In this document: in pieces, positions 20,707 through 31,429 of the stretch
How positions within the stretch are numbered: position 1 is the first letter of the stretch
Layout: every line of letters begins with the position of its first letter
Source: Lampris incognitus
Lineage: Eukaryota > Chordata > Actinopteri > Lampriformes > Lampridae
DNA: 64,000 bases
Assembly: GCF_029633865.1 (NCBI RefSeq)
Contig: NC_079213.1
Location: forward strand, 96,436,498-96,500,497
Reading direction: 5' to 3'
The notes under the pieces: model-generated
What the model saw: the letters and a program-made list of their open reading frames with translations, nothing else
Databases searched by the model: none
What the model was told of the DNA's origin: nothing
Program-made: the position numbers and the translations under genes

Positions 20707-23700
20707 TAATGTTTACATTGAAGCCGAAAATAGCCTTTTAAAGCCATTTCCTTTAATTGTCTTGATGAGTTACGACCATGGTAGGTTGCTGAGCAGGCCT
20801 TTCATGGAACAGCTAAACTATTACGGACCAGCAACCGTTTATAGCATCAAAATAAATCTTATAACCACCTAAATTCAAAATATCCGAGATCTAGGGTTTG
20901 CTAGTGTGAAGCATTTCCAAAATGTATTCATGTTTAAGTATCGGACAATCATCTAGTCCTTAGGGTTCTCAATTGTTTTCATGTCATAGACACATCAGAT
21001 CCCTATTTGAAAAGTTCTTTTTTTTTTTCCAAGGAACTACATACAGATAGTTATTGGTTGTCGTCAATTTCGTATCGAATTATAGAGCTATCATTGTAAT
21101 GTAAACCATTTACACTGTACATTGGGATTAGTGAGAATAAAACCCAAGATTAGAAGAGCAACCTTATACATTCTGTAACAGAAAAAGTTTTAGTAAGTTC
21201 AGAAGTTAAATAACGATCCCGGGAACCTCTTGAAATCCGATGACAGATCCCTTGAGAACCATTGACTTTGTGTTGACGACTCTTAAAAACAAGACAGTTT
21301 AGGTCTGATGGCACCAGCCAAAGAGAAGAACACCACCACATGTAGGCCAAACAGGTTATGTCCTTATGTATGGTCTTCCCTAGAGGTAGCTATGGATATA
21401 GCGTGATTGGGCAGGAAAAAAACGTGGAGGTATCATGTTAAACTATGACGTTGGATCAGAGAACAGTAAATGAAAAGGACAAATTCAGAGACATTGGAGT
21501 GCGGCCCTTGTAAGTTAAACTAGGATAACAATAGTCTTTTACTCTAATTTGGAAATACACCAGTGCTACTGCCCATTCAATTCATGTTTAATAGAAAAGC
21601 ATCCATGACTATGATTAGGCTTGGCTAGATTTAGCGTATTTAATAAAGCCATCTCTTAGTAAATTCGAAGTCTGGGTTTCTACCTAGGCACTCGCACTCC
21701 TTAAATAGCACAAGGAATATCAGATCCTGTGTATCAGCAGTGAAGGTGTAGTTCGTTAAATTATATCATACAAAATTAATCCCACACAAGTCATTAAGTG
21801 CCTTCAGGCCTATCATGTTGCAATATTGTATAGATCTGCCATTTGCTCTCCTAACATAGCTTATGAAGGCCACCATTCGGTCTTTAAAAATGTAACACCG
21901 ATAAGTATTTTGCAACCCTCAAGTTTGTTTTGGAGCATATGTGCAATTTTTTTCCCTGTTCATGCAGTTTGAACATATTCTACAAATATAACATGTTCAG
22001 TCATTGGTTGTTAATTCTCATCATTGGTGATATTGTAGGGAGCACTTAATTATATATATTATATATTGTATAAAGTTTATAGGTGTTTAGGTTGTGGTAC
22101 GCTGCATCATTTCCTCAGCAAGCTCTTTTGCTCAAAAGCAACTGTGGCAGATTATGCTTTACGTCAAACGCATGAAGAAAACTTATAACGCACTTATGTT
22201 ATAATACATTCATCAATACAGTATTTTATCTGTAACTTTTGTGTAAAATGTAATGTTGCCTGTTGTGATTGCCCTCATTTATGTGAATATCTCCATAAAA
22301 CACCAGCTTTTCTTAAAAAACCAAATAACCACAAAAAAAGTTAGTATACCGAAATATATTAAATATGTATCACAGTGCTATTATGAAATGACATTGAACA
22401 AATCTCACCTAGACAGTGATTAAAATTGGGGTCTGACTCTTCAAAATGAGATAACTTTGTCTCCTGCAGTCAAGAGAAATATGTCCGTGTAATTTCATGC
22501 CAAAATTTATTCTAATTTATTTCCAGGAATCACACCCATCACCCCTGTCAACCATCCGTATTCAGGGTATTCAGTGTATCCCTCTGTAAAGTAGTTGATT
22601 GGTAGTTTACTGTGATATTCATGCTGTGATTCTCATGCTTTTCTACTACCTGGCTGTCAAAAATTTGCATGCATCAGTTCAACAAATATGTGGAGACATT
22701 TCAGCCTGTTATTTTGGCATTCGAAGAAGGAAAATGTTTGGCATAATTTGGACTGTTTGCCCCACGTTTTAAAAAAAAAAGTGATTAAAAAGGTGATCAA
22801 CCTCATTTTGGTTGGCAACAAATCCAACTGTATCTTTGATGTACAGTATCACCAACTGTTGCGTTGTGGTGTTTCTATGTTGAGTGGAGTGGAATAGAAA
22901 ATAACGGTGCACTCCTTCGCCTGCCCGATCCCTCATCCTTCCTGTTCTGAAATTGTAGCAGCATTGACAGGCAATTGGTGTCATCCCTCTGTCATGAGTA
23001 ATAAAGATTTTTGCACATTTCTTTGTGCTGGATCATTTACTTTGAATACAGTGCAACTGTACAAATGCAATCAATGGAAAGTGCAAATTAAAAAAAATGA
23101 AAAGATCAAGCAAAATTAATCTACAGAGTACATTAGTATTCAACAATGGAAAGCACAAATATTTCCTGGCCTAAATACAACATTCGTATACAACAAATTG
23201 GAGGCAAGAAGGAATTATCACAGAAGACAATTTTTTTTTTATGTTGAACAACTTACACTGAACATTTGACATGTTCAGGGTTTATTTATTAACACCCAGA
23301 AATAGTGAAATTGAATATATACAAAATATTACAATTCTCCTTATAAAAGACATCAGAGCCAGAATGGAGGAAAATGTGTTGACAATGAATTGACGGTATA
23401 CACATTAACTCATGTATAGCTTCCACATAATTTCACTTTTATTTGCAGAAATGTACTCTTCAGGAGATTTACATTACTTTTAAATTAAAAACTGTTTTAA
23501 ACTTTTCAGGCAGATTTCTTGGTAAATGGAAAGATATTTGACTTCTGTCATTCAATATTGTTAGTTCACATCAGCCAAATGACTTAATGTAGGTCGTTGT
23601 TTCTTTCCCCCATGAGTGATGTTGAAGTATAGATGCAATTACTGAAGTTTGGAGTGATGTCGAGACCCATCCAAAAACACGAAAAAGACTAAGGTTCAGG

Positions 23701-23720
23701 GTCTTTCATGGTAACCTAGT
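20707..23720. other. AT-rich intergenic DNA between spindlin and micos13
   Basis: About 3 kb with no recognised gene or complete repeat. It contains AT-rich low-complexity sequence (for example 22050-22080) and short poly-A/T runs. One candidate terminal exon with a good acceptor is noted at 22527-22594. Confidence 0.5.
22527..22594 (+). other. Possible small terminal exon, unassigned
   Basis: A good splice acceptor (ATTTATTTCCAG) precedes a short open stretch whose third frame reads ITPITPVNHPYSGYSVYPSV and Lys before TAG. I do not recognise the peptide and see no partner exons nearby. It may be chance. Confidence 0.2.
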
Positions 23721-26088
23721 TCATTTCACAAGGTCTTTCAAATATTGCAGACTTTGGCTGGTGTATTCACTTGCTTTTGTAGGGGCCTCAGAAAGAGTTG
23801 AAATAGTTTTCCGCACTCCTGGATTAAGAAAAAAAAAATAGACGAAAAAATAAATTCCTGCAAGTTCCTTCCTACAATTTGCACCAACTTTCATTTTGTT
23901 GTAGGCAGCATTTGGTCATACGCTGCTGACTTCGTTAAAATAAGAATCAATGAGGCTGACTGCTACATGTACATGTGTACATGTAGCAGTCAGCTACATG
24001 TATCCACAATGAAAATAACTGGTCAGGGGGCATTGCACTGCAACAAGTGAAAGCTGCAGCCAAAAGCTGTAGTTTCTCTCATTTATCACCAACTCATTTT
24101 TAATTCCAATACACGCCCCAGAAGGAAAGCTAGTTATATAGCTAAATATATTTAGCATAAAAAGTAAGGAAAAATGTGTGTTTGGTAGATTATTTCTTTG
24201 TTGTAACAATGCTTCTTGGCAATAAATCTTATACCGTTGGAAAGCCTGTTTATTTCCCTTTTAAATGGTGCCACATTTGTAAGGAACATGCATTTGTGGG
24301 ATGAGCAGCAGAGCTGAGTATGTGGGTTGTGCCCATGAAAATTTGCCAGATCTTCTCTGCCAGTGCCAAACAGTTTATTTTGCTGTTGCTATTGACTCTT
24401 GTTTTGAGCTTCTGGTACCCCAGGTGCTGACAATCAGGTGCCTGATATAAGATTTATTGCCAAGAAGCATTGTTACAACAAAGAAATAATCTACCAAACA
24501 CAAATTTCCTTACTTTTTGTGCTAAGTTTAGAACGCTACAGTAGATAGCTTGAAAAGTAAATGAGCAATCCAGCTTGTCACCCAGTTCTTACCAGAGTTC
24601 CATGTTTGAACAGGGGAAAATTCAATTTTAGGCAAAGTTGGAACCTTAGCCTAAAAAGAAGGATAAATTAGTTAGCTATGCATGAGATTGAGGTAATTGA
24701 AAATAAAGACTGTAATATATCACACAATCTTGACACTTTAAAGAAACATCAACTGAGACAGAGGCTGATCATTCTCTGACAATGCTAGTTAAAATATGGA
24801 GTAAAATAAAAATGAATAATTTGAAAAGAAACATTTAAGGATTATCCAATTAAGGCAATTAAATGGAATCTTTAAAAAAATTCTCTCTATATATCACACA
24901 GAAAAACACCAAATAACTTTGTTACTTCATGCTGTTACCATCATAGCTATTGCAATGCATCTGACAGTAGATTCAGTGGAGAGGTAATCTAACAGTAATC
25001 CGCTATAGTGTAGAAAAGCTGTTTGGCTCACTGGCTGCTGAAACATTTGCCTTCTGATCTTTTAAGACTCCCAAACTTTATATGGTTAATTGTACCAACT
25101 AATTTACCTATAATAACCTTTACAGAAATTTGTCATAACATTCTGAAAGGTCCACAACGTCTAATATGGAAAAAGGGGCCAGGAAGGTGACAACTGTTAT
25201 TTTGTTTTGGTGGGAAGAATGTGGGTATACAGACAATCGTCACGTATACCACGTCACAACAGGATGTCAATAACTCTACTGTGGTGTGCAAGTCCATGAA
25301 GATTGTTGATAGGAAGAGCATAATGTAACAGCTCTACGTTGTAAATTAATACTTTTTTCATTTTATTTCCTTTAGTGGTGAAATAATGCATTACCCAAAA
25401 CACTAAGGGGTGCGTAAAACGACAGACGCTGTATCACGCTATTTGTTTCTACAAATCGGCTGTCAGGTCCCAGGTAGATACCAATGTCAACTTGTTACAT
25501 TTGCATTCATGCATTGTATCGTAGTGCTACAGTATTTGAGATCGCTCTACCTCTACGCCAAAATACTTCATCCATTCTTCTGCTGCGGGTGGTATTGCAG
25601 CCTTAGCCTTCTCCAGGACCTCTGAGCCCTGCTCACTGTTTCCCAGGAGCCCTGAGTCATACACCACATACAGAGCTCCTCCTGCTATGGTCACCTTGGT
25701 GGCCAGTCTGTAATTGGAAATAACAGAAACACTCAAGTTCCTTATAATTCCTTGAGGGTGTGGCCCAGACGACACAGGCAAATCTTGCTATCATTATAGC
25801 ACTATGTTTGACGTGTTGTCCCCCTTGTCATTATATTTTAAAGGGAATTGTATGATTTTTAGGCCTAGGGGCAGAATAACGAGACACACATGAACGTTTG
25901 TATTTTCGACTGGTTAATTTGTGATATTGACTTGACTCCATGACTGGCAGCTAGAGAGCGTTCAGCCGGTATCACAGCTGGCTAGCTAGACTGATATTGT
26001 GTTAGCGACTAGCACGCTAATATGACATTTACGAATGAAAAAGAAAAGGTGATACTCACTTCAGCACAGGCAAAATCTTAGCCGCCAT
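23721..26088 (-). CDS. micos13: MICOS complex subunit MIC13 (QIL1)
   Basis: Four coding exons on the minus strand: 26088-26060, 25707-25551, 24650-24593 and 23818-23721, with GT-AG borders and consistent phases, giving 113 aa (human about 118). MIC13 is a small inner-membrane protein that bridges the MICOS subcomplexes at mitochondrial crista junctions. The N-terminus MAAKILPVLK is followed by a membrane segment, roughly residues 9-26, with the conserved block AGGALYVVYD. The middle exon holds the family pattern VPTLPKIEFSP-x-x-TWNSG, and the last exon has APTKASEYT and ends LKDLVK. The exon 2 donor could be GAG|GTAGAG (chosen) or six bases earlier. Intron 3 carries a perfect hairpin and intron 2 is short. 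It faces hsd11b1l, far to the right. Confidence 0.92.
23955..23994. repeat. Perfect 40-bp hairpin in micos13 intron 3
   Basis: Two 19-bp arms, GCTGACTGCTACATGTACA and its exact reverse complement, are separated by two bases. No mismatch occurs. It lies in intron 3 of micos13. Confidence 0.85.
24149..24530. repeat. Fold-back inverted repeat in micos13 intron 3
   Basis: About 80 bp at 24149-24233 (ending CTTCTTGGCAATAAATCTTA) reappear in reverse complement at 24450-24530 (starting TAAGATTTATTGCCAAGAAG). The spacer is about 215 bp. No ORF is present. The structure is that of a MITE or other fold-back element. Confidence 0.75.
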
Positions 26089-26234
26089 GATGCCAAAAAG
26101 TATATTTATATAAATATGTATTTATCAAGTATAGTGTCCAGTTAGTTATTGGCTGTTTTGGTGGCAACGCGCTGTAAAATGGACAGCACACCACTTTGCT
26201 AAGCTAGCTACATTGAAGGACAAGCTTGTGCAAA
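26089..26234 (-). other. micos13 5' region
   Basis: This short stretch upstream of the micos13 start codon has no ORF and no repeat that I recognise. The promoter should be here, because LINE sequence begins at about 26235. Confidence 0.35.
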
Positions 26235-26880
26235 AGGGGCGTTCTTCTTCGTCTTCTTTTTCCCTCTTCTTCTTCCTCCCCGCTTTTTGTGTTTATTGGC
26301 GGATCGCAAAGGTGCACAACGCCACCTACTCTATCGGAGTGTGACGATTCATGGCATCGTCAGAAGAGAAAAATCACACCTAATCCTAATCCTGCCTGTA
26401 TTATTATAACCCCCTTCTGACTTCCCTGATGTCCTGTCCTGTTACAGGAGTGATTTTAAACTTCACTGCCCTGTCTCATGTACAATATTTCTTAATGTCT
26501 CCCTCTCTGAATTATATTTACTACAATATATTATAATGTGTTTCCCCATTATGTATTACGTGGAGTGAAAACCTGCATGCCCAAACCTTAATCGTGTAAT
26601 GATTACTTCCTCTCTGCAGTTACGATATCCTCCTTTAAACTGTTTATCATGAACTGACTTCTTTATGTGTCTCCCTTTATGGACTGTATCCCGTTGCTTC
26701 TGCCAGGTGTTAATTACGGCTGTTCTAATTAATGATTTTTCCTCTCCCCTACCATATACTACTTTTATCACTTTCGTGTACTTTAAGAGCCTTCTTTACC
26801 AAATTATTTGCTTGTCTATTACCTTTAACACCCATATGAGCAGGGACTCAACAAAATTGCACTTCTATACCCATCATTTG
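26235..26880 (-). mobile_element. LINE 3' fragment with RNase H tail (copy A)
   Basis: On the minus strand 26771-26556 translates to a LINE C-terminal RNase H region, including EEVIITRLRFGHAGFHST. The left end is a GAA-rich tail (CTT repeats on plus, 26237-26275) preceded by GTAGGTGGCGTTGTGCACCT, a typical 3' end of such fish LINEs. The copy is truncated and broken. The clade is likely the I/Nimb group, but this is from memory. Confidence 0.6.
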
Positions 26881-27865
26881 TAATCTAAAAAGCGTAATGT
26901 GATCATGGGATCTTCTCTGATCATTTGCGTTGATGACAAACCCCCCTGAGAGCTGCTACTGAATCTGAGCAAATGACTGTTTTAAATGGCTGCACTTGCT
27001 ATATCCACCGAAGGCCAAGAATGCAATGATTGCAATTCTATGTGCATTATATCAGTATTCCACGTGTTCTTTTCATCAAACCATAGCCCTGATTATTTGA
27101 ATTCTGGCACTCTAGGTTATCTGTTACACGTATAGAAATAAATTGATGTTAATTTTTTTCTTAGTCAGGAGCAGCCTAGGGTTCTGGCTGGAACCAGCCC
27201 AGGTGCAACATGACCGAAGACTGTGTGTAATTTATATTTCTTGCCATTGAATAGGCCAGATTGATTTTTATAGCTGTTGTCATAGTTTAGGTCAGATTGT
27301 TATTCATTGATGTTTCAGGTCAGATTACTATTTATACTTATTGTTGCTGTATAGACAAAATCCATATTTATTATGTTGTTGTCATATAGGCCAGATTACT
27401 ATTTATATCCACTGTCTTAAATAGATCAGACTGTATTTATAACTTTTGAGATTGGTTTTCTGATGTATTGTCATGTTTTTGTCTTTATTGTTCTTTGTCT
27501 GACTGTCCAATAGTTTTCTTATGTATTGTTGTTTCTACTTCTGTATTAATTGTTGTTTGTTTGCCTGCCCAGGGACTGCAAATGCAAATTAGCTGCCAGC
27601 TAACTCTGGTGCAATTGTAAAATTGTGCTCGTCCCTGTCAAATAAACAATAAACGAAACGAAATTGGGTGCACAAGGGGTGCGTCAAAGTTGCCTTCAGG
27701 GCAGCTTTCGTTTCTCGGGTTCTTTTTTATTTTATTTTATTTTTTTGCCGCCCTCGTAAAACTTTCTACACAATAAACTTTTCTAAACACATTTATTTCA
27801 AGAGACAATGTTATAACGTCAAGAATTAAACACCAACTTGTTTCTACTTTTTCTCCAAAAATTAG
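26881..27865. other. Repeat-derived DNA with degenerate tandem units
   Basis: At 27250-27440 a degenerate unit of roughly 55 bp containing GGCCAGATTACTATTTATA recurs about four times. At 27560-27660 a block with CCAGGGACTGCAAATGCAAA and CAAATAAACAATAAACGAAA resembles a LINE 3' end. A T-rich run follows at 27720-27745. No gene was seen. Confidence 0.4.
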
Positions 27866-27967
27866 GCGCCGCCTGTCTTCTTCCTCTTCTTCTGTTGTCA
27901 TCTAGTTTATTTGCGAATTACTGCCACCTACTGCTCCGGAGTGTGAATCAAACACTAGACTACACTC

Positions 27968-28190
27968 TAACCCCCCCCCCCCCCCAAAAAAACCCCATCT
28001 CTCACACACACACACACTTCGGTAGCGACTGTACAGAAAACGGCTTGTGTTCTAATATAACAGATGTCTGTAATTCAGATTTGACCAGAAATGTAAAGCG
28101 GTTTGAGCTAGAAAAGCGCTATATGAAATGCAACTTGATTGATTGATTGATTGATTGATTGATTCACACACACACACACACACACACACA
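27968..28190 (+). repeat. L2-like 3' tail with microsatellites
   Basis: A run of 19 Cs, an A run and a CA repeat precede a block ending AGCGCTATATGAAATGCAAC and then TTGA units repeated about six times and a CA repeat. This TTGA-type tail with the GCGCTATA motif is common at 3' ends of L2-type LINEs and their SINEs. It lies inside LINE copy B. Confidence 0.5.
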
Positions 28191-29090
28191 AAACTATATT
28201 TTATCCTCCATGCTTTACAACACAAAATTCATACCAGCCACCTATGTCAGTCACCACTTATCCATCATATCCTTAAAAAAACAACAACCCTGTATCGCTT
28301 AAGAAAGTTAGTTCAAGAGTTCCCTGACCTGTGGTCTTTCACCCATGCTCAGTAAACCTTTAAATGTGAATTCCTGCACTCCTAATTCCCTCAGATTATT
28401 CTTCATAATCTTTTCCCCATACCCCCTACAATTTAGAACTACGTGCTCGACTGAATCCTCTCCCTGACATCTTTCTCACAAGCCTGTCTGATGTTTCCCT
28501 ACCATTTTCAGTGTTTTGTTTAGTGCAGTGCCCCAACCTTAACCTTGTCAACAGTTTCCTCTCTTCTGTGTCCCCTACCTTCTCGAGTAACTTTGACACT
28601 CTTTTGAATTTGATATAGATGCCTCCCTTTCCTCTCTCTGTCCCACCTTTTTTTTTACACATTTGGTTGCTTTTCCCCCAGATTACACATTTAACCTCTG
28701 CTTTACTGATACTAATATACATTTCTATATTTTCCTTTCTTTAAAGCCCTCTTTGCCAACTCATCCCCCTCACCCCCACATGCGCTGGATCCCACAGAAA
28801 TTTTGCCTGACCTCTCTGATTTGCTATTTTTGTGACGGACTGAAGGACACCATATAGTACATTTTGACGGCTGTTTAAATGGAAAGACCTAGGGCTGATT
28901 CATTACCCATATCTCTCCCATAGGTGTTGTTCTTCCTATTTTGTTGGGGGAAAAAATCTCCCAACTTGTCCTCTTAGCTTGACATACCATTCTTCTCACC
29001 ACGGCCTGTGCCTTCTTATTCTGAATCAAATGCTGCAGGTTATGGGTTCTTTTAACTTTTCTGAATGCTCTATTGCTGTTTCGAAGATAG

Positions 29091-29338
29091 CTGAATCAGT
29101 CCATCTGGACACAACGTTTAGTGGGAGAAACGTTTCCTCACTCATCTAAGTGACTTTGTCAGTCTCAGCTGACTGCAGGTATCCCCAACCTTGTAAACGG
29201 CACAGTTGCGTAATGACCGAAACCAGCAATCGGTTTCATATGCAAATTGCCGTGACCATTAATTAGTTAAAATGGCCACATGTACTATTCACTATTTCTG
29301 GGATTTCTTTACCTGGATCATTGAGCATGCATCAAGAC
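29091..29338. repeat. Palindromic repeat, copy 3 (internally deleted)
   Basis: The left side matches copy 1 (CTGAATCAGTCCATCTGGAC, AACGTTTAGTGGGAGAAACG and CACTCATCTAAGTGACTTTG). The right end, TACCTGGATCATTGAGCATG and CATCAAGAC, is the reverse complement of the left tip of copy 1. Most of the right arm is missing. Confidence 0.65.
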
Positions 29339-30018
29339 ATCTATTCCTGTTTCTTTCAGCCTGACGACGCTCCTCTGTCCATCATGGTACCCGTTTTTGA
29401 TTCATCCTATTTTTACACCTGGGTATAGATCCATCTGCTGCCATAATAATTGCTGAGGTTTCCTGTTTTTTTATTTCTACTATACCTCCAGAAATGTCAG
29501 TTCTTGTCATTGTTTCCTCATTCAACTTCTGGAATTTATCCCAATCTGCTATTCCAGAGACCCACTTTGAGATTCCACCATCTGGTCTCACATCCACTCT
29601 TGCTCCCACCGAGCATGAGAATGAGTAGTGATTGCTGCCCACTGTCATTTCAGCCAAGGGATTAGACATTAACGTAATATCTAATGCTGATTCAGTACCT
29701 GGTGTTATGTTTATCCTCATTCCTCTTCCATCATTCATTCAGATCAAATCCCTATCATCTATCAAATCTTTAATTGCCTTTCCATTTGAGTCTGTTTGTG
29801 CCCCCCCACACACACACACAGACACACACACACAGACATTGTACTGTGAGCATTGAAATCTGCACACGATACTGCTTTGTCTGCTTTGTCCTTGTACCAT
29901 TAGTTGGCTATCCAAATCCAACCTTTTGCATGGATTGTAGTAGTTAATTATAACCACCGCTGCTCTTCTTTCCTACACTTCCACTACTATGTATTTCTAA
30001 TCATCTTCCTTTTCCAGT

Positions 30019-30545
30019 ACTACTACTACTACTCTCGGCTGCTCCCGTTAGGGGTCACCACAGCGGATCATCCATTTCCATTTCTTCCTGTCTTCTGCGT
30101 CTTCCTCTGTCACACCAGCCACCTGCATGTCCTCCCTCACCACATCCATAAACCTCCTCTTTGGCCTTCCTCTTTTCCTCTTTCCTGGCAGCTCCATATT
30201 CAGCATCCTTCTTTCAATATACCCAGCATCTCTCCTCCACACATATCCAAGCCATCTCAGTCTTGCCTCTCTTGCTTTGTCTCCAAACCGTCCAACTTGA
30301 GCAGTCCCTCTAATATAATCATTCCTAATCCTGTCCTTCTTCGTCACTCCCAGTGAAAATCTTAGCATCTTCAACTCTGCCACCTCCAGCTCCACCTCCT
30401 GTCTTTTCGGCAGTGCCACTGTCTCCAAACCATATAACATAGCTGGTCTCACTTCCATCTTGTAAACCTTCCCTTTAACTCTTGCTGGTACCCTTCTGTC
30501 GCAAATCACTTCTGACACTCTTCTCCACCCACTCCACTCTGCCTG
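30019..30545 (-). mobile_element. RTE-like LINE 3' fragment (copy 1)
   Basis: An open minus frame (30518-30048, 156 codons) ends a LINE ORF: KMEVRPAMLYGLETVALPKR, RWLGYVWRRD, RRFMDVVREDMQVAGVTEED and finally CGDP. The 3' end abuts a TAC/GTA microsatellite (30010-30034). A sister fragment with the same protein end lies at 54568-55050. Only the last part of ORF2 is present. Confidence 0.7.
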
Positions 30546-30614
30546 AGACGTGTATCCCGTTTTAAGTACATTACGTGGTGTCAGAAGTCTGTCAAGAACA
30601 GAAAATTAAGAATA

Positions 30615-31422
30615 ATGGCATATTCGCAACTTGAACACCCCAAGGTCGACTGGGAGGCTCCTGGTTTATATCAAGAGTTTGAAAGATTCAGGAGTCATGT
30701 CACGTTCGTCTTCGATGGTCCTCTCTCTGAGCTAACGGCTAAACAGCGACCCGGTTGGCTAGGCATGTGGCTCAGCGAGCAAGGTAGAGAAATCTACAAG
30801 ACATTAAACTGGGCTGATGGTGAAAAAGAAGATCCCTTTAAAGTTTTGGATAAGTTTGCCAGCTACATCAGACCGAGGAAAAATAAGCGAATAGCCAGGC
30901 ATCATTTCAAACAAAGGAAACAAGGACCAAGTGAAAGTTTTGATAACTTTGTTAAGGATTTTGGATTCATACTCATGGATTGTGAGTAAACTGACCCAGA
31001 TTACATGTTCATAGACGCCATAATCGCGGGAGTAAGAGAAAAAAAGGGTCCAAGAAAGACGGCTGGACAAAGGTGAGGACCTGACACTACCTAAAGCTAT
31101 AGAAATCTCTCAGCAGTTTGAAATGTCACAGAAACAAATAAAAATCGTCAGAGAGGATGATTCACAAGTATCAATAGTGTCTGCCAAAGCAAAGTACCCA
31201 GTACCTAATAAGATAACATACAGTAAAGGACAGTCAAAACCCACACATCAGAGGCAGGCATCAGTCAAGCGATCCAAAAGCTGCCCAAGTTGCGGAAAGA
31301 CCCTCAGCACAAGTGGAGCAAAGGAAAGTGCCCAGCTAAAGGCTCGGTATGTTCCTACTGTAAAAAAACAATCACTGGGTGGCTGTGTGTCGCAAACGTG
31401 CAGTAAATTCGGTGAGTGTTGA
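30615..31422 (+). pseudogene. Gypsy copy 3 gag remnant
   Basis: The first frame, 124 codons, starts MAYSQLEHPKVDWEAPGLYQ and ends at a stop at 30987. A second frame continues after frameshifts. Cysteines in another frame (CPAKGSVCSYCKK, then W and C) mark a zinc-binding knuckle. Translation is not possible without frame repair. Confidence 0.65.
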
Positions 31423-31429
31423 GCCAAGT

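Larger units (their letters stand above)
27866..30012 (-). mobile_element. LINE fragment with endonuclease and RNase H parts (copy B)
   Basis: The right part (29382-30010, minus) encodes an endonuclease C-terminus: MNDGRGMRINITPGTESALD, then GSNHYSFSCSVG near the catalytic SDH position, where Asp is replaced by Asn. The left part (28722-28426) encodes the RNase H end, ERKLLTRLRLGHCTKQN. The RT that should lie between is missing. The 3' end at 27866-27967 has the GTAGGTGGCAGTAA-like motif and GAA-rich tail. Two other repeats interrupt the copy (27968-28190 and 29091-29338). Confidence 0.6.
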
